Assembly (NCBI GenBank): GCA_052273625.1
Contig: DAVZHW010000015.1
Span: forward strand, 1-38,341
From: Fimenecus sp052273625
GTDB lineage: Bacteria > Bacillota > Clostridia > Oscillospirales > Acutalibacteraceae
Direction of reading: 5' to 3'
DNA: 38,341 nt
Both the position numbers and the translations under genes were made by a program. Shown here one piece after another: positions 22,659 through 31,364 of the stretch (position 1 is its first letter; every line of letters begins with the position of its first letter). Under the pieces are notes generated by a model that did no database searches, was not told the DNA's origin, and worked only from the letters and a program-made list of their open reading frames with translations.

Positions 22659-24797
22659 TTATAAAAGGTCTGTTTCTTCAACCTTTTTGTTGAAGAATTT
22701 AACAGGCTTTTTGAATAAGAATCTGAAGAACAAACCGATTACAAGTGCGATTATGATATATGCGCAGAGCTTTACGAGATCCATCCAATAATCGCTTTCC
22801 CAAGTTCCGCATACGCACTCTCTCATTGCGTTAATAACGAATGTAAAGGGCAAATACGGGTGAATTGCTCTGAAGAATGCAGGTGTTACGTCAATCGGGA
22901 ACGTACCGCCTGAGCCGCCGAGCTGAACGACAAGCATAATTACCGCAACAGCCTTGCCTATATCGCCGAATGCCGCTACGAGCGAATACATAAACAGCGA
23001 GAACACGAGCGAAGCAAAGCAGCCTGCGAGCATAAACAGTCCGGGGTTATAGCACTGAATTTTCAGGAAATACAGGTCGCCGAGACAGATAATCAGGCTT
23101 TGGATAAAGCCGAAGGTCATAAACGTAAACGCTCTGCCGAAAAATTCCTGCGAGAAAGTGACATTGCCGATTTCCTTTTTATGCTTAACAGTGGGATTGA
23201 ATACCGCTATAAGAATGATTGCGCCGACCCAAATTGCAAGGGTTGTATAGAACGGCGCCATTGCCGAGCCGTAGTTGTCGATGCCGTAAACCTTTTCGGT
23301 GTTTACCTTAACAGGCGAAGCCAAGAAGCTGCCAAGCTCATTTCCGTTGTTTACTGATAAGTTATATATTACATTGAACAATTCCATATCGGTAAGTCCC
23401 GCAACCTTGCCGTCAACAATATCCAGCTGCTTTACGAAGCCGTCGAGCATTGAGGAAAGAGCCGAAAACATTGTCGAGCCTGCGCTTACAGATACGCTCA
23501 AGGAGTTTGAAAGCTCCTTAAATTCCGTGCTTCCGCTTAGCTTTTCGATAATATTAGAAACGTCGTTCATAACCTCTAAGAGTGAGTCAATAGCCTTGCT
23601 CAATGCAGGCTTTACCGTGCCGTTATATTCCGCATCAAGTCCGCTGAGCGTGGAGGCTATCGATTTCAACGAATTTACAATTTCGGAAACGTCGTTTTTA
23701 TTAGCTCCCGATTCAATGGCGGAGGTAATTTTTTGGTCAAGCTGCGTTAGGTTGTTGTTTGCGTCTTTAAGAGCGACAATCAACGCATCCAAGCCCTTAA
23801 CGGGAGTGTCAAGAGAGTCTCTTATCGACTCCAATGTGCCGATGAAAAGCGTGAGCTTCTGATTGACGTCCTTGACTGCTATCTGTGCGGATTTAAGTCC
23901 TGCCGTTGTAGCCTCATTGGTCGTGTCGTTAATGTCGTTAATCGAATTTGCGATTGAAACCAATGTGCCCGACGATTGAGTGATAACCGAGCCGAGCGTG
24001 TCGGTTATGCCGTCAACCGCAACCCTTGTAACCTTTATGGCGTCATTTGTGTCCTTGAGAGCCGAGTCAACATTGTTTATAAGCTTATTCAAATCAGCCT
24101 GCACAAGCGAAGAGTCAAGCTTTTCAAGCTGCTGCATAATCTTGTCAAAGCTCTGCAACGTTGTCTGCAAGCCGACAACATTTTCCTTAACAAGCTCAAT
24201 TCCCGTTGTAATTTTCTTAACGGTTGAATTTGAGCCGTCATTTGCGTCAACCACAACAACGCCCAAAACCTTGCTCACAACGTCAATAACGGTCTGAACA
24301 AAGGACTCGTTGACCTCGGTTTGCACGGTCTGAACTACCTTGTCGGTAATTTTCGTCGCTATGGCGTTTTTCTTTTCGTTGGCATAGTATGTAATTTGCG
24401 GCATTTTGAAATCGTCGGAAATAATACTTGTAAGCGAGGTGCTGAAATCATCGGGAACCTCGATTGCTGCGTAATACTTACCGGCCTTTACGCCGTATAT
24501 ACCCTCTTCCTTTGAGACGAACTGCCAATTTATAACGTCGTTTGCGGATAAATTTTCCTTTATCTGCTCGCCGACATTTACCTCTATGTCCTTAAACTTT
24601 GTACCCTTATCCTCTATAATAACGGCAATCTGCATATTACCCGTGCTCTGCTTGCCGTACGGGTCCCAGTTTGCGTAAATGTTGATCCACGCATAAAGCG
24701 ACGGCAGCACAAGCACGCCTACCGCCAAGATGATTGCCATACTGTTTGTAAAAATCTTTTTTAAGTCTCTGGAATATATTTTTAGAATATTCTTCAT
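22659..24797 (-). CDS. YhgE/Pip family membrane protein (ABC-2-like permease fold)
   Basis: A 712-aa protein with the layout of the YhgE/phage-infection-protein family. One N-terminal helix (about 18-37, followed by NIYANWDPYG) precedes a roughly 470-residue extracytoplasmic region rich in heptad-like Leu/Ile/Val and Asp/Asn/Ser, probably coiled coil. Five to six C-terminal helices follow (about 515-695). The GGSGGTFPID and FRAIHPYLPFTFVINAMRE blocks are typical. In other Firmicutes the family serves as a phage receptor or export partner; the native substrate is unknown. Its start overlaps the stop of the upstream 159-aa gene (TAATG), so the two are coupled. Confidence 0.88.
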   Translation of the reverse strand: MKNILKIYSRDLKKIFTNSMAIILAVGVLVLPSLYAWINIYANWDPYGKQSTGNMQIAVIIEDKGTKFKDIEVNVGEQIKENLSANDVINWQFVSKEEGIYGVKAGKYYAAIEVPDDFSTSLTSIISDDFKMPQITYYANEKKNAIATKITDKVVQTVQTEVNESFVQTVIDVVSKVLGVVVVDANDGSNSTVKKITTGIELVKENVVGLQTTLQSFDKIMQQLEKLDSSLVQADLNKLINNVDSALKDTNDAIKVTRVAVDGITDTLGSVITQSSGTLVSIANSINDINDTTNEATTAGLKSAQIAVKDVNQKLTLFIGTLESIRDSLDTPVKGLDALIVALKDANNNLTQLDQKITSAIESGANKNDVSEIVNSLKSIASTLSGLDAEYNGTVKPALSKAIDSLLEVMNDVSNIIEKLSGSTEFKELSNSLSVSVSAGSTMFSALSSMLDGFVKQLDIVDGKVAGLTDMELFNVIYNLSVNNGNELGSFLASPVKVNTEKVYGIDNYGSAMAPFYTTLAIWVGAIILIAVFNPTVKHKKEIGNVTFSQEFFGRAFTFMTFGFIQSLIICLGDLYFLKIQCYNPGLFMLAGCFASLVFSLFMYSLVAAFGDIGKAVAVIMLVVQLGGSGGTFPIDVTPAFFRAIHPYLPFTFVINAMRECVCGTWESDYWMDLVKLCAYIIIALVIGLFFRFLFKKPVKFFNKKVEETDLL

Positions 24798-25276
24798 TAC
24801 TCATCTTCCTCCTCGTCGTCGATTTCATCCTCATCGTCGTCGTTGTCAGTAAAAATATCATATTCGCCGTACTCAAGCATATCGTCGTCCTTTAAGTACG
24901 GTATAACCTTATCCTCTATCAAATACCTTATATAATCCAAAAACAAAAACACGGTGACTAAAGAGAATATAAGAATTATCCATATAGTCAAAAACTGCAT
25001 GTGCCTACCCGTGCTGATGCTCAATACCGTGAAAAGTACGGAAATTACTAAAAATATAATCAGAGTTGTTATTTTCGCTTTCCTGTACTTCTTACAACCG
25101 ATATCGTAGTTTTTTAAGAGCTTATCCCTTATAAACAAATATTTTTTAGCGTATTTCTGTTCATCTGTAAGCTCTTGGGGTGTCGCTTCGGACTCATTAC
25201 CGTTCAAAACGGCATTATTGCCCTCCGCCTTTTTCTCGGCTGCTTCGTTATTTTTTTCTTTGAAGTTTTCGCCCAT
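24797..25276 (-). CDS. Two-helix membrane protein with an acidic tail, partner of YhgE/Pip
   Basis: A 159-aa protein of unknown family. A charged N-terminus of about 65 residues rich in Glu, Asn and Lys precedes two adjacent helices (about 68-88 and 95-114). The C-terminus ends in a run of Asp and Glu. Both tails would face the cytoplasm. I start it at 25276, after GAAGGAGGCGAC; earlier in-frame codons fall before that site. The overlap with the YhgE/Pip gene suggests the two proteins act together. Regulation is probably through the promoter and dyad at 25302-25355. Confidence 0.75.
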   Translation of the reverse strand: MGENFKEKNNEAAEKKAEGNNAVLNGNESEATPQELTDEQKYAKKYLFIRDKLLKNYDIGCKKYRKAKITTLIIFLVISVLFTVLSISTGRHMQFLTIWIILIFSLVTVFLFLDYIRYLIEDKVIPYLKDDDMLEYGEYDIFTDNDDDEDEIDDEEEDE

Positions 25277-25301
25277 AAATGTCGCCTCCTTCACCAATAA
25301 T

Positions 25302-25330
25302 ATTATAGCAAGATGTTTTGCATTTTTCAA
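25302..25330 (-). promoter_or_regulatory. Sigma-A promoter of the 159-aa/YhgE-Pip operon
   Basis: On the minus strand, TTGAAA (25325-25330), 17-nt spacer, perfect TATAAT (25302-25307), followed by GGAGG and the start at 25276. Confidence 0.8.
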
Positions 25331-25333
25331 TAG

Positions 25334-25355
25334 TTATTAGAAATTTGTCTAATAA
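25334..25355. promoter_or_regulatory. Operator-like inverted repeat next to the -35 box
   Basis: Perfect 8-bp arms (25334-25341 and 25348-25355, TTATTAGA and TCTAATAA) are separated by 6 bp, three bases upstream of the -35. There is no T run, so it is not a terminator. Shape fits a dimeric regulator site such as TetR or MarR; the regulator is not in the window. Confidence 0.5.
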
Positions 25356-25398
25356 TATATATTTATAGAAAAAGCAACGGTAAAATTCATATAAAATT

Positions 25399-25429
25399 AA
25401 ATGGGGCAGCTAATTGGCTGCCCCATTTT
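25399..25429 (-). terminator. Terminator of the flavoprotein-hypA operon
   Basis: A 12-bp stem (25399-25410 with 25418-25429, nearly perfect) with a short loop. On the minus strand it is followed by a T-rich tract. Confidence 0.85.
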
Positions 25430-25439
25430 CAGAGATTTC

Positions 25440-25784
25440 CTATGTTACCTCAATCTCTTTAATATTAAATTCGTTGCCTTGAATGAGATATGTTTTTTCA
25501 CTCTGACAATACGGACAAATTTTGCCGTACTGCACGGTGGGATAGGTCTTTTGACAGTCCTCACAATAGGTTACGGCGTCGATACGCTCGACTCTTAACT
25601 CGCAATCAATGAGAATATCGTGCTTTTTGACCGCCCAATTCCAGCAATCTATCAGATACTCGGGAATGACGGTTGAAACCTCGCCAACCTGAAGTGTGAC
25701 CGAGTGAACATGCTCAACATTGTTCTCAACGGCTACTTTTTTAACATCATCTATAACATAGAATACTACGCCGAGTTCGTGCAT
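25440..25784 (-). CDS. hypA: Hydrogenase/nickel-enzyme maturation protein HypA
   Basis: A 114-aa protein of full HypA length. It keeps the N-terminal MHE nickel site (H2, E3) and a zinc ribbon with C74/C77 and C90/C93 (CxxC-x12-CxxC). HypA passes nickel, with HypB, to the active site of [NiFe]-hydrogenase or related enzymes. The ribosome site AAGGGG precedes it by 7 nt. It begins 10 nt after the large flavoprotein and is followed by the operon terminator. hypB lies in the opposite divergent arm; hypC-F and hydrogenase genes are not in the window. Confidence 0.92.
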   Translation of the reverse strand: MHELGVVFYVIDDVKKVAVENNVEHVHSVTLQVGEVSTVIPEYLIDCWNWAVKKHDILIDCELRVERIDAVTYCEDCQKTYPTVQYGKICPYCQSEKTYLIQGNEFNIKEIEVT

Positions 25785-25794
25785 ATTTTACCCC

Positions 25795-28695
25795 TTAGTG
25801 CTTATCCGTATCCTTACCGATAGCCTCACGGAATTCGGTATATTTCTTCTCGTATTCCTTGACCTCTTTCGGTATCTTCTTAACGGCAAGCTTTGCGACA
25901 TTACCTGCAAAATACGGGAAAATGTGCTTCATCTTATCCTCTGCGACAACCATCTTTGACGCTTCGGGACGGTCTCTGTGAAGCTTGATTGCGTCAAACT
26001 CGCACTTTGTGGTACAAATACCGCAACCGAGGCATCTGTTCGGGTCAACAACCGAAGCACCGCAACCGAGACAACGAGCCGTTTCAATTTTAACCTGCTC
26101 CTCGGTGAGAGTCTTATGAGCGTCTCTGAACGACATCTTAATATCAATCGTTGCGTCTGTTCCTGCCTCCTGACGGGAGGAATTGTCATAGCTGTCAATT
26201 ACAAGATTGTCCTTATCAAGTTCAATGAAATCTCTGCGGTTTCTGCCGATTGTAAGCGAAGCATGCGGATGAACGTATCTGTGGAGGCTCTCTGCTGCGC
26301 ACTTACCTGCCTCGATAGCATCAATAACGAACTTAGGTCCTGTATAAACATCACCGCCGACAAAAATATCGGGCTGTGAGGTCTGGAAGGTAAGTCCGTC
26401 TGCAACCGGATAATTTCCGTGCCAAAAGTCAACCTTTTCGCCGTCAAGCATATTACCCCATTCAATCGACTGACCGATAGCGTAAATGACTCTGTCGGCT
26501 TTGATTTCGATTGTTTCGTTCTCGTCGTATTCGGGTGAGAACCTGTTTGTTTCGGGATCAATGGTGCGTGTGCATTTCTTAAATACAACCGCCGTTACAT
26601 TGCCGTTTTCGTCCTTTTTAATCTCTTTCGGACCCCAGCTGTTGCAAATTTCAATATTCTCGTCAAGAGTTTCTTCTATTTCCTCGTTTGATGCAGGCAT
26701 AGTATCTCTCGACTCAAGGCATACCATAGAAACCTTCTTTGCACCGAAGCGATGAGCTGTTCTTGCACAGTCAACGGCAACATTACCGCCGCCGATTACA
26801 ACTACATCGCCGTCAATTTTCTGCTCTTGATTTTCAGTTGCCGAATGTAAGAAGTCAACCGCAATGTCAATGCCGTTTGCATCCTCGCCGTCAACACCCG
26901 CCATTCTTCCGCCTTGGCATCCGATAGCAACATAGAAAGCCTCAAAGCCTTGTTTACGAAGCTCGTCAAGAGTAATATCCTTGCCTACCTCAACTCCGCA
27001 CTTAATCTCAACGCCCAATTCTCTGATAACATCAATTTCAGCGTCGATAACATCTTTTTCAAGCTTGTATGACGGAATACCGTATCTCATCATACCGCCG
27101 GGTTTTTCGTTCTTTTCAAAGACTGTCGGCTTATATCCCTTTGCAGCAAGGTAATAAGCGCACGAAAGACCTGCCGGACCTGCACCGATAACAGCGATTT
27201 TCTGCTCCCAATGATCATATCTGTTTGAGGAAATGACAACCTCGGGAACATATCTTGTTTCAGCGTTCAAATCCTGCTCTGCGATAAATTTCTTAACAGC
27301 GTCGATTGAAACTGCTCTGTCGATTGTACCTCTTGTGCAGGCATCTTCGCACTTGTGGTTACATACTCTGCCGCAAATTGCAGGGAACGGATTATCCTTT
27401 TTAATGAGGGCAAGAGCGTCCTTGTATCTGCCCTGTGCCGCCATTTTCAAATAACCCTGAACGGCTATATGAGCAGGGCAAGCGGTTTTACAAGGTGCCG
27501 TACCCGTATCATAACAGTTAATTCTGTTGTTATCTCTGTAATCCTCGTCCCACTTATCCTCTTTCCAATGCAAATACTCTTTAAGTGAGGACTGCTCGGG
27601 GAGAGTTCTTCTCGGATACACTACCTCGCCCTGCTTTGTGCAAAGCTTCTGTCCGAGTCTTACCGCACCTGCCGGACAATACTCGACACACTTACCGCAG
27701 GCAACACATTTTTCGGGTTCAACCTTTGCCGTGTAAGCCGAGCGTGAGAGGTTCGGAGTATTGAAAAGCTGCGAGGTTCTCAAAGCGTTACAAATGTTTA
27801 CATTACAGTTACAAATACCGAAAATCTTGTTGTCGCCGTCGATATTCGTAATCTGATGAACGAAGCCGTTTTTCTCTGCATTGCGGAGAATTTCCATAGC
27901 CTCATCATATGTTATATCGTGTCCCTTATGTGTTTCACGGCAATAATCGGCAAAGTCGCCTACACCGATACACCAGCCGTAATCGTCATCCGCACAGCCC
28001 TCGTCAAGAGCAGCACGGGAAGCACGGCAAGAACAGCGTGCAACGCCGATATGCCCCTCGTATTTTTTAAGCCAATATGAGAGTTGCTCAATATCCATAA
28101 CGCCGTTTTCCATTTCAATGGACTTTTCAACGGGGATAACATGCATACCTACACCTGCACCGCCGGGAGGTACCATATGGGTAATGCCCGCAAGCGGAAC
28201 AAAGGTCATTCTCTCAAAGAACGAAGCAAGCTCGGGGTGGTCGATAAGTCTCTGGTTAACAGCGTCGGGAGGAAGCTCGTGAATATTAAGAAGTTCAGCC
28301 GAACCGGGTACGAACATCGGCAAAATATATCTTCTCTCGCTCTGAGGCGCAGTTCTGCCGTTGTGGTCATAGTGATAACCGTAGTCATATTCAAGCAAGC
28401 CGATATAACTCAATTCGTCAAGCAATTCCTGTACCTTTTCCCTCGAGAACTGCTGATTTTTATTTGCGATTTCGTCAAATTTCATAGGCTTACGCAAGTC
28501 CATTGACAAGACAATATCACACATATCATCAGTCAAAACCTCGGCAAGTCCCCAATATTCAGCGTCATTCGAGGTAACGCCCTTTAGCTTATGGTCAATG
28601 ACATCGGTAATTTTTCTGCCGACAGCCGCTACCTTGGGGCGAGGATTTTCAACGCCTAAGCTTGGCGGAGTAACATATTCGTATCTTTTAGGCAT
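25795..28695 (-). CDS. Multi-cluster iron-sulfur flavoprotein with GltD/NfnB-like NAD(P)H-FAD core
   Basis: A 966-aa soluble oxidoreductase with five parts. Residues 1-110 hold a winged-helix-like segment. About 215-305 is a cysteine-rich module with CSC at 221-223, C234, C242 and CNCNVNIC at 295-302. Next comes a [4Fe-4S] ferredoxin site (C330, C333, C336, C340). A GltD-type core has N-terminal cluster cysteines (C402, C406, C441, C445, C449, C453), FAD loop GAGPAG (504-509) and NAD(P)H loop GGGNVAVD (635-642). A C-terminal ferredoxin-like end follows (C875, C878, C888, C891, C894, C898). No glutamate synthase large subunit is nearby, so it is not glutamate synthase; NAD(P)H-linked electron transfer is the safe reading. 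hypA follows by 10 nt. Confidence 0.8.
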   Translation of the reverse strand: MPKRYEYVTPPSLGVENPRPKVAAVGRKITDVIDHKLKGVTSNDAEYWGLAEVLTDDMCDIVLSMDLRKPMKFDEIANKNQQFSREKVQELLDELSYIGLLEYDYGYHYDHNGRTAPQSERRYILPMFVPGSAELLNIHELPPDAVNQRLIDHPELASFFERMTFVPLAGITHMVPPGGAGVGMHVIPVEKSIEMENGVMDIEQLSYWLKKYEGHIGVARCSCRASRAALDEGCADDDYGWCIGVGDFADYCRETHKGHDITYDEAMEILRNAEKNGFVHQITNIDGDNKIFGICNCNVNICNALRTSQLFNTPNLSRSAYTAKVEPEKCVACGKCVEYCPAGAVRLGQKLCTKQGEVVYPRRTLPEQSSLKEYLHWKEDKWDEDYRDNNRINCYDTGTAPCKTACPAHIAVQGYLKMAAQGRYKDALALIKKDNPFPAICGRVCNHKCEDACTRGTIDRAVSIDAVKKFIAEQDLNAETRYVPEVVISSNRYDHWEQKIAVIGAGPAGLSCAYYLAAKGYKPTVFEKNEKPGGMMRYGIPSYKLEKDVIDAEIDVIRELGVEIKCGVEVGKDITLDELRKQGFEAFYVAIGCQGGRMAGVDGEDANGIDIAVDFLHSATENQEQKIDGDVVVIGGGNVAVDCARTAHRFGAKKVSMVCLESRDTMPASNEEIEETLDENIEICNSWGPKEIKKDENGNVTAVVFKKCTRTIDPETNRFSPEYDENETIEIKADRVIYAIGQSIEWGNMLDGEKVDFWHGNYPVADGLTFQTSQPDIFVGGDVYTGPKFVIDAIEAGKCAAESLHRYVHPHASLTIGRNRRDFIELDKDNLVIDSYDNSSRQEAGTDATIDIKMSFRDAHKTLTEEQVKIETARCLGCGASVVDPNRCLGCGICTTKCEFDAIKLHRDRPEASKMVVAEDKMKHIFPYFAGNVAKLAVKKIPKEVKEYEKKYTEFREAIGKDTDKH

Positions 28696-28728
28696 AGCAA
28701 ACTACTCCTTATACATATTTGTACCTTT

Positions 28729-28757
28729 ATTTTATATTCTATATTAACAAATGTCAA
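28729..28757 (-). promoter_or_regulatory. Sigma-A promoter of the flavoprotein-hypA operon
   Basis: On the minus strand, perfect TTGACA (28752-28757), 17-nt spacer, TAAAAT (28729-28734). It is back to back with the opposing promoter at 28783-28811. Confidence 0.8.
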
Positions 28758-28782
28758 TCAACTTTTCTTTGGATATTGTATA

Positions 28783-28811
28783 TTGACTATATCTTTTTTC
28801 GGTGTTACTAT
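28783..28811 (+). promoter_or_regulatory. Sigma-A promoter of the DUF5692-like/hypB operon
   Basis: TTGACT (28783-28788), 17-nt spacer, TACTAT (28806-28811), about 50 nt before the start. The two divergent -35 boxes are only 25 bp apart, so one regulator could act on both arms. Confidence 0.7.
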
Positions 28812-28860
28812 AACGATAGACAGATAATGTCATAGATGATATTCATAGGAGGATAATGAA

Positions 28861-29913
28861 ATGTTGTTCCACATTTACGGCGACGCTTCAATCACTCAAC
28901 TTCTCGGTTGGCTTATGGTCTTTGCAGGACTTGTTGTTTTGAACGAAGTGGCTCGTCGCAGTAAAGCAGGGGGAATTTTCTGCTTTATCGTAGTTCCCGT
29001 AGTTCTTACGGTTTATTTTATCTCTATTGCAATAGGCGTTAAAAACGGTGCCGAGTGGGCGCTCAACAATCCAACCTATCTCCATATGAACGGTTGGTTC
29101 CACTATGCGAAGCTGTATGCGGCTACAATCGGCTGTATCGGCTTTATGTTCCTCAAATACAAATGGGGAATCGGCAAGACGGAATGGTTCAAGATGTTCC
29201 CGTTCCTTATCGTTGCTATCAATATTCTTATCGCAGTTGCTTCTGACTTTGAGTCGGCAATCAAAGGCGCTAACGCTCTCGCTGAAACAGGCTCTGCTTG
29301 GTGGTACTCAAACGAGGGTATTTGGCTCTACGGCGGTTGGTGGAACTGGGTAAACGGTATCGCAGGCATTGTCAACATTTTGTGTATGACAGGCTGGTGG
29401 GGTATCTATCAGTCCAAGGATAAGAAGGATATGCTTTGGCCCGATATGACTTGGTGCTACATACTCGCTTATGATGTATGGAACTTTGAATACACCTACA
29501 ACAATCTTCCCACTCACAGCTGGTATTGCGGTCTTGCTCTTTTGCTCGCTCCGACATTCGCAAACGCTTTTTGGAACAAGGGCGGTTGGATTCAGAACCG
29601 TGCTAACACACTCGCTATTTGGTGTATGTTCGCTCAAATCGTTCCGCAGTTTATGCTCAGCGACAAATTCTCGGTTTACACATCGGTATATCCCACAGGA
29701 TATGTTATGAACCCCGATTTTGCACCCACAAGTGCTGATCCGAAAGCACAGGGCGTTATCGCTATCCTTGCTCTTGTTGTCAACGTTGTTGTTCTTACCG
29801 CTATTATCAAGCGTTCAATCGAAACTCATACAAATCCGTACAAGCACGAAATCTTTACACATCAAAAGGATTACAAGCTTGCTATGGCAAGAGCTGTCAA
29901 CGAAGGCAAATAA
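28861..29913 (+). CDS. DUF5692-like polytopic membrane protein
   Basis: A 350-aa integral membrane protein with about eight to nine predicted helices and unusually many tryptophans and tyrosines, for example the GGWWNWVNG and MTGWWGIYQ stretches. I place it in DUF5692 from memory of length and composition, so the name is tentative; the function of that family is unknown. AGGAGG lies 8 nt before the start. hypB follows after 24 nt, so the two are one operon. No heme, quinone or metal motif stands out apart from scattered histidines and acids between helices. Context ties it to nickel insertion or to the divergent flavoprotein. Confidence 0.65.
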   Translation: MLFHIYGDASITQLLGWLMVFAGLVVLNEVARRSKAGGIFCFIVVPVVLTVYFISIAIGVKNGAEWALNNPTYLHMNGWFHYAKLYAATIGCIGFMFLKYKWGIGKTEWFKMFPFLIVAINILIAVASDFESAIKGANALAETGSAWWYSNEGIWLYGGWWNWVNGIAGIVNILCMTGWWGIYQSKDKKDMLWPDMTWCYILAYDVWNFEYTYNNLPTHSWYCGLALLLAPTFANAFWNKGGWIQNRANTLAIWCMFAQIVPQFMLSDKFSVYTSVYPTGYVMNPDFAPTSADPKAQGVIAILALVVNVVVLTAIIKRSIETHTNPYKHEIFTHQKDYKLAMARAVNEGK

Positions 29914-29937
29914 GCATTACACAAAAGAAGAGGTATT

Positions 29938-30606
29938 ATGAACGATTATAAAGTAATTGAAATTAAACGCTCTGTGTTTGAAAGCAACGACAGAGAGGCA
30001 GACAAGGTTCGTGAACAGCTTAAAGCGGACAGGACATTTCTCTTAAACCTTATGTCCTCACCCGGAAGCGGAAAAACCACAACCTTAAAGCAGACTATTG
30101 CCAAATTAAAGGACGAATACAAAATCGGTGTTATGGAGGCTGATATTGACAGCGATGTTGACGCAAAGACAATTGCCGAAACAGGCGCAAAATCAATCCA
30201 GCTTCACACGGGCGGTATGTGCCATCTTGACGCAGGTATGACAAAACAGGGCTTGGACAGCTTTGGTGCAAACGAATTTGATTTCGTTGTGCTTGAGAAT
30301 GTAGGCAACCTTGTATGCCCTGCCGAATTTGACACGGGCGCTTCTAAAAACGCTATGATTTTATCCGTTCCCGAGGGTGACGACAAACCGTTAAAATATC
30401 CCTTGATGTTTACGGTCAGCGATTGCGTACTTATCAACAAAATTGATACAAAATCGGTTTTCGACTTTGACGACGAGGCGGTTGTTGAACGCATTAAGAA
30501 ATTAAATCCCAACTGTGAGATTTTCTTTATCAGCGCAAAGACAGGCGAAGGAATTGACGCTTGGACAAATTGGTTGAGAAAAGAAATCGACGCTTGGAAC
30601 AGCTAA
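29938..30606 (+). CDS. hypB: Hydrogenase/nickel-enzyme maturation GTPase HypB
   Basis: A 222-aa SIMIBI-class GTPase that drives nickel delivery with HypA. The Walker A loop is SPGSGKTTTL (41-50), the switch region includes MEADIDSDVDA, and the guanine motif is NKID. The metal site shared by the family is intact: C95-H96 in MCHLDAG and the cysteine in NVGNLVCPAEFD (C127). There is no histidine-rich N-terminal nickel store. GAAGAGG precedes the start. It follows the DUF5692-like gene and ends at a bidirectional terminator. Confidence 0.94.
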   Translation: MNDYKVIEIKRSVFESNDREADKVREQLKADRTFLLNLMSSPGSGKTTTLKQTIAKLKDEYKIGVMEADIDSDVDAKTIAETGAKSIQLHTGGMCHLDAGMTKQGLDSFGANEFDFVVLENVGNLVCPAEFDTGASKNAMILSVPEGDDKPLKYPLMFTVSDCVLINKIDTKSVFDFDDEAVVERIKKLNPNCEIFFISAKTGEGIDAWTNWLRKEIDAWNS

Positions 30607-30627
30607 AATCATACTGACTGATATAAA

Positions 30628-30668
30628 AAAGGACTGTAAAGGTAAAAAACTTTACAGTCCTTTAATTT
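30628..30668. terminator. Bidirectional terminator after hypB
   Basis: A perfect 14-bp stem (30628-30641 with 30650-30663) with an 8-nt loop and A/T runs on both sides. It separates hypB from the convergent ECF operon. Confidence 0.92.
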
Positions 30669-31364
30669 TTACTCGGAAAGCCCGTATTTTCGGGTAATTC
30701 TCGACAGCCGCCTGCCTATCGGCTTGAACAGTAAAATGAGGAAAATCACATTTGACACGACATAGACCAAAGTAACGGGCAACGCAGTTGTAACGAGCGT
30801 TAAATACCGTGAAAATACGAATGTGCCGTCCACGTAAATTGCCGTCCACGTATCCATAAACAGCGAATACGCAACGCCCGACAATGCACCGAAGAAATAT
30901 AAGAAAAGCTTACTCTTTATAAGTCCTTTTGCAAACACTCCCGCAAAGAAGCCTATAAGTCCCCACGCAAGCATCTGAAACGGAGTCCACGCACCCTGCC
31001 CGAAAATGAAATTTGACACGAGAGCCGACAGCGCACCGCATAAAAATCCGTATTGCGAGCCGAGGTAAACGCCTGTTATTATTACAAAAGCGGTTACGGG
31101 CTTGAAAAACGGAACATAGGAAAATGCAAACCGTCCGACGACCGAAAGAGCCGTCATAACCGACACAAGCACCGTGCCGACAACCGCCGTTCGCTGTTTA
31201 TATTCAATCGAAACAAAAAAAGAGGCAAGACAAAATATTGTTACGGCAAGGCAAAGAAAGACATATTTCCTTGCGCCGAAAAACTGTGTGCCGAAAATCA
31301 CCGTCAGCGGAATTACGCCGAAAATTAAAATATAACTTAAATTTTTTCTCTGTTTAAGGCTCAT
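30669..31364 (-). CDS. ECF transporter S component, vitamin type (possibly cobalamin)
   Basis: A 231-aa membrane protein with about six helices. The block FKPVTAFVIITGVYLGSQYGF, then SNFIFGQGAWTPFQM and WGLIGFFAGV, is the signature of one S-component subgroup found with dedicated EcfA and EcfT genes. I recall that subgroup as cobalamin-linked, but no cobalamin riboswitch is visible, so the substrate stays open. Its start overlaps the end of the ATPase gene by 11 nt. It is last in the operon and converges on the hypB terminator. Confidence 0.75.
   Translation of the reverse strand: MSLKQRKNLSYILIFGVIPLTVIFGTQFFGARKYVFLCLAVTIFCLASFFVSIEYKQRTAVVGTVLVSVMTALSVVGRFAFSYVPFFKPVTAFVIITGVYLGSQYGFLCGALSALVSNFIFGQGAWTPFQMLAWGLIGFFAGVFAKGLIKSKLFLYFFGALSGVAYSLFMDTWTAIYVDGTFVFSRYLTLVTTALPVTLVYVVSNVIFLILLFKPIGRRLSRITRKYGLSE

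Noticed and set aside
25795..28695. Glutamate synthase small subunit (gltD)
   Set aside because: The core is GltD-like, but extra cysteine modules on both ends and the absence of gltB argue against that name.
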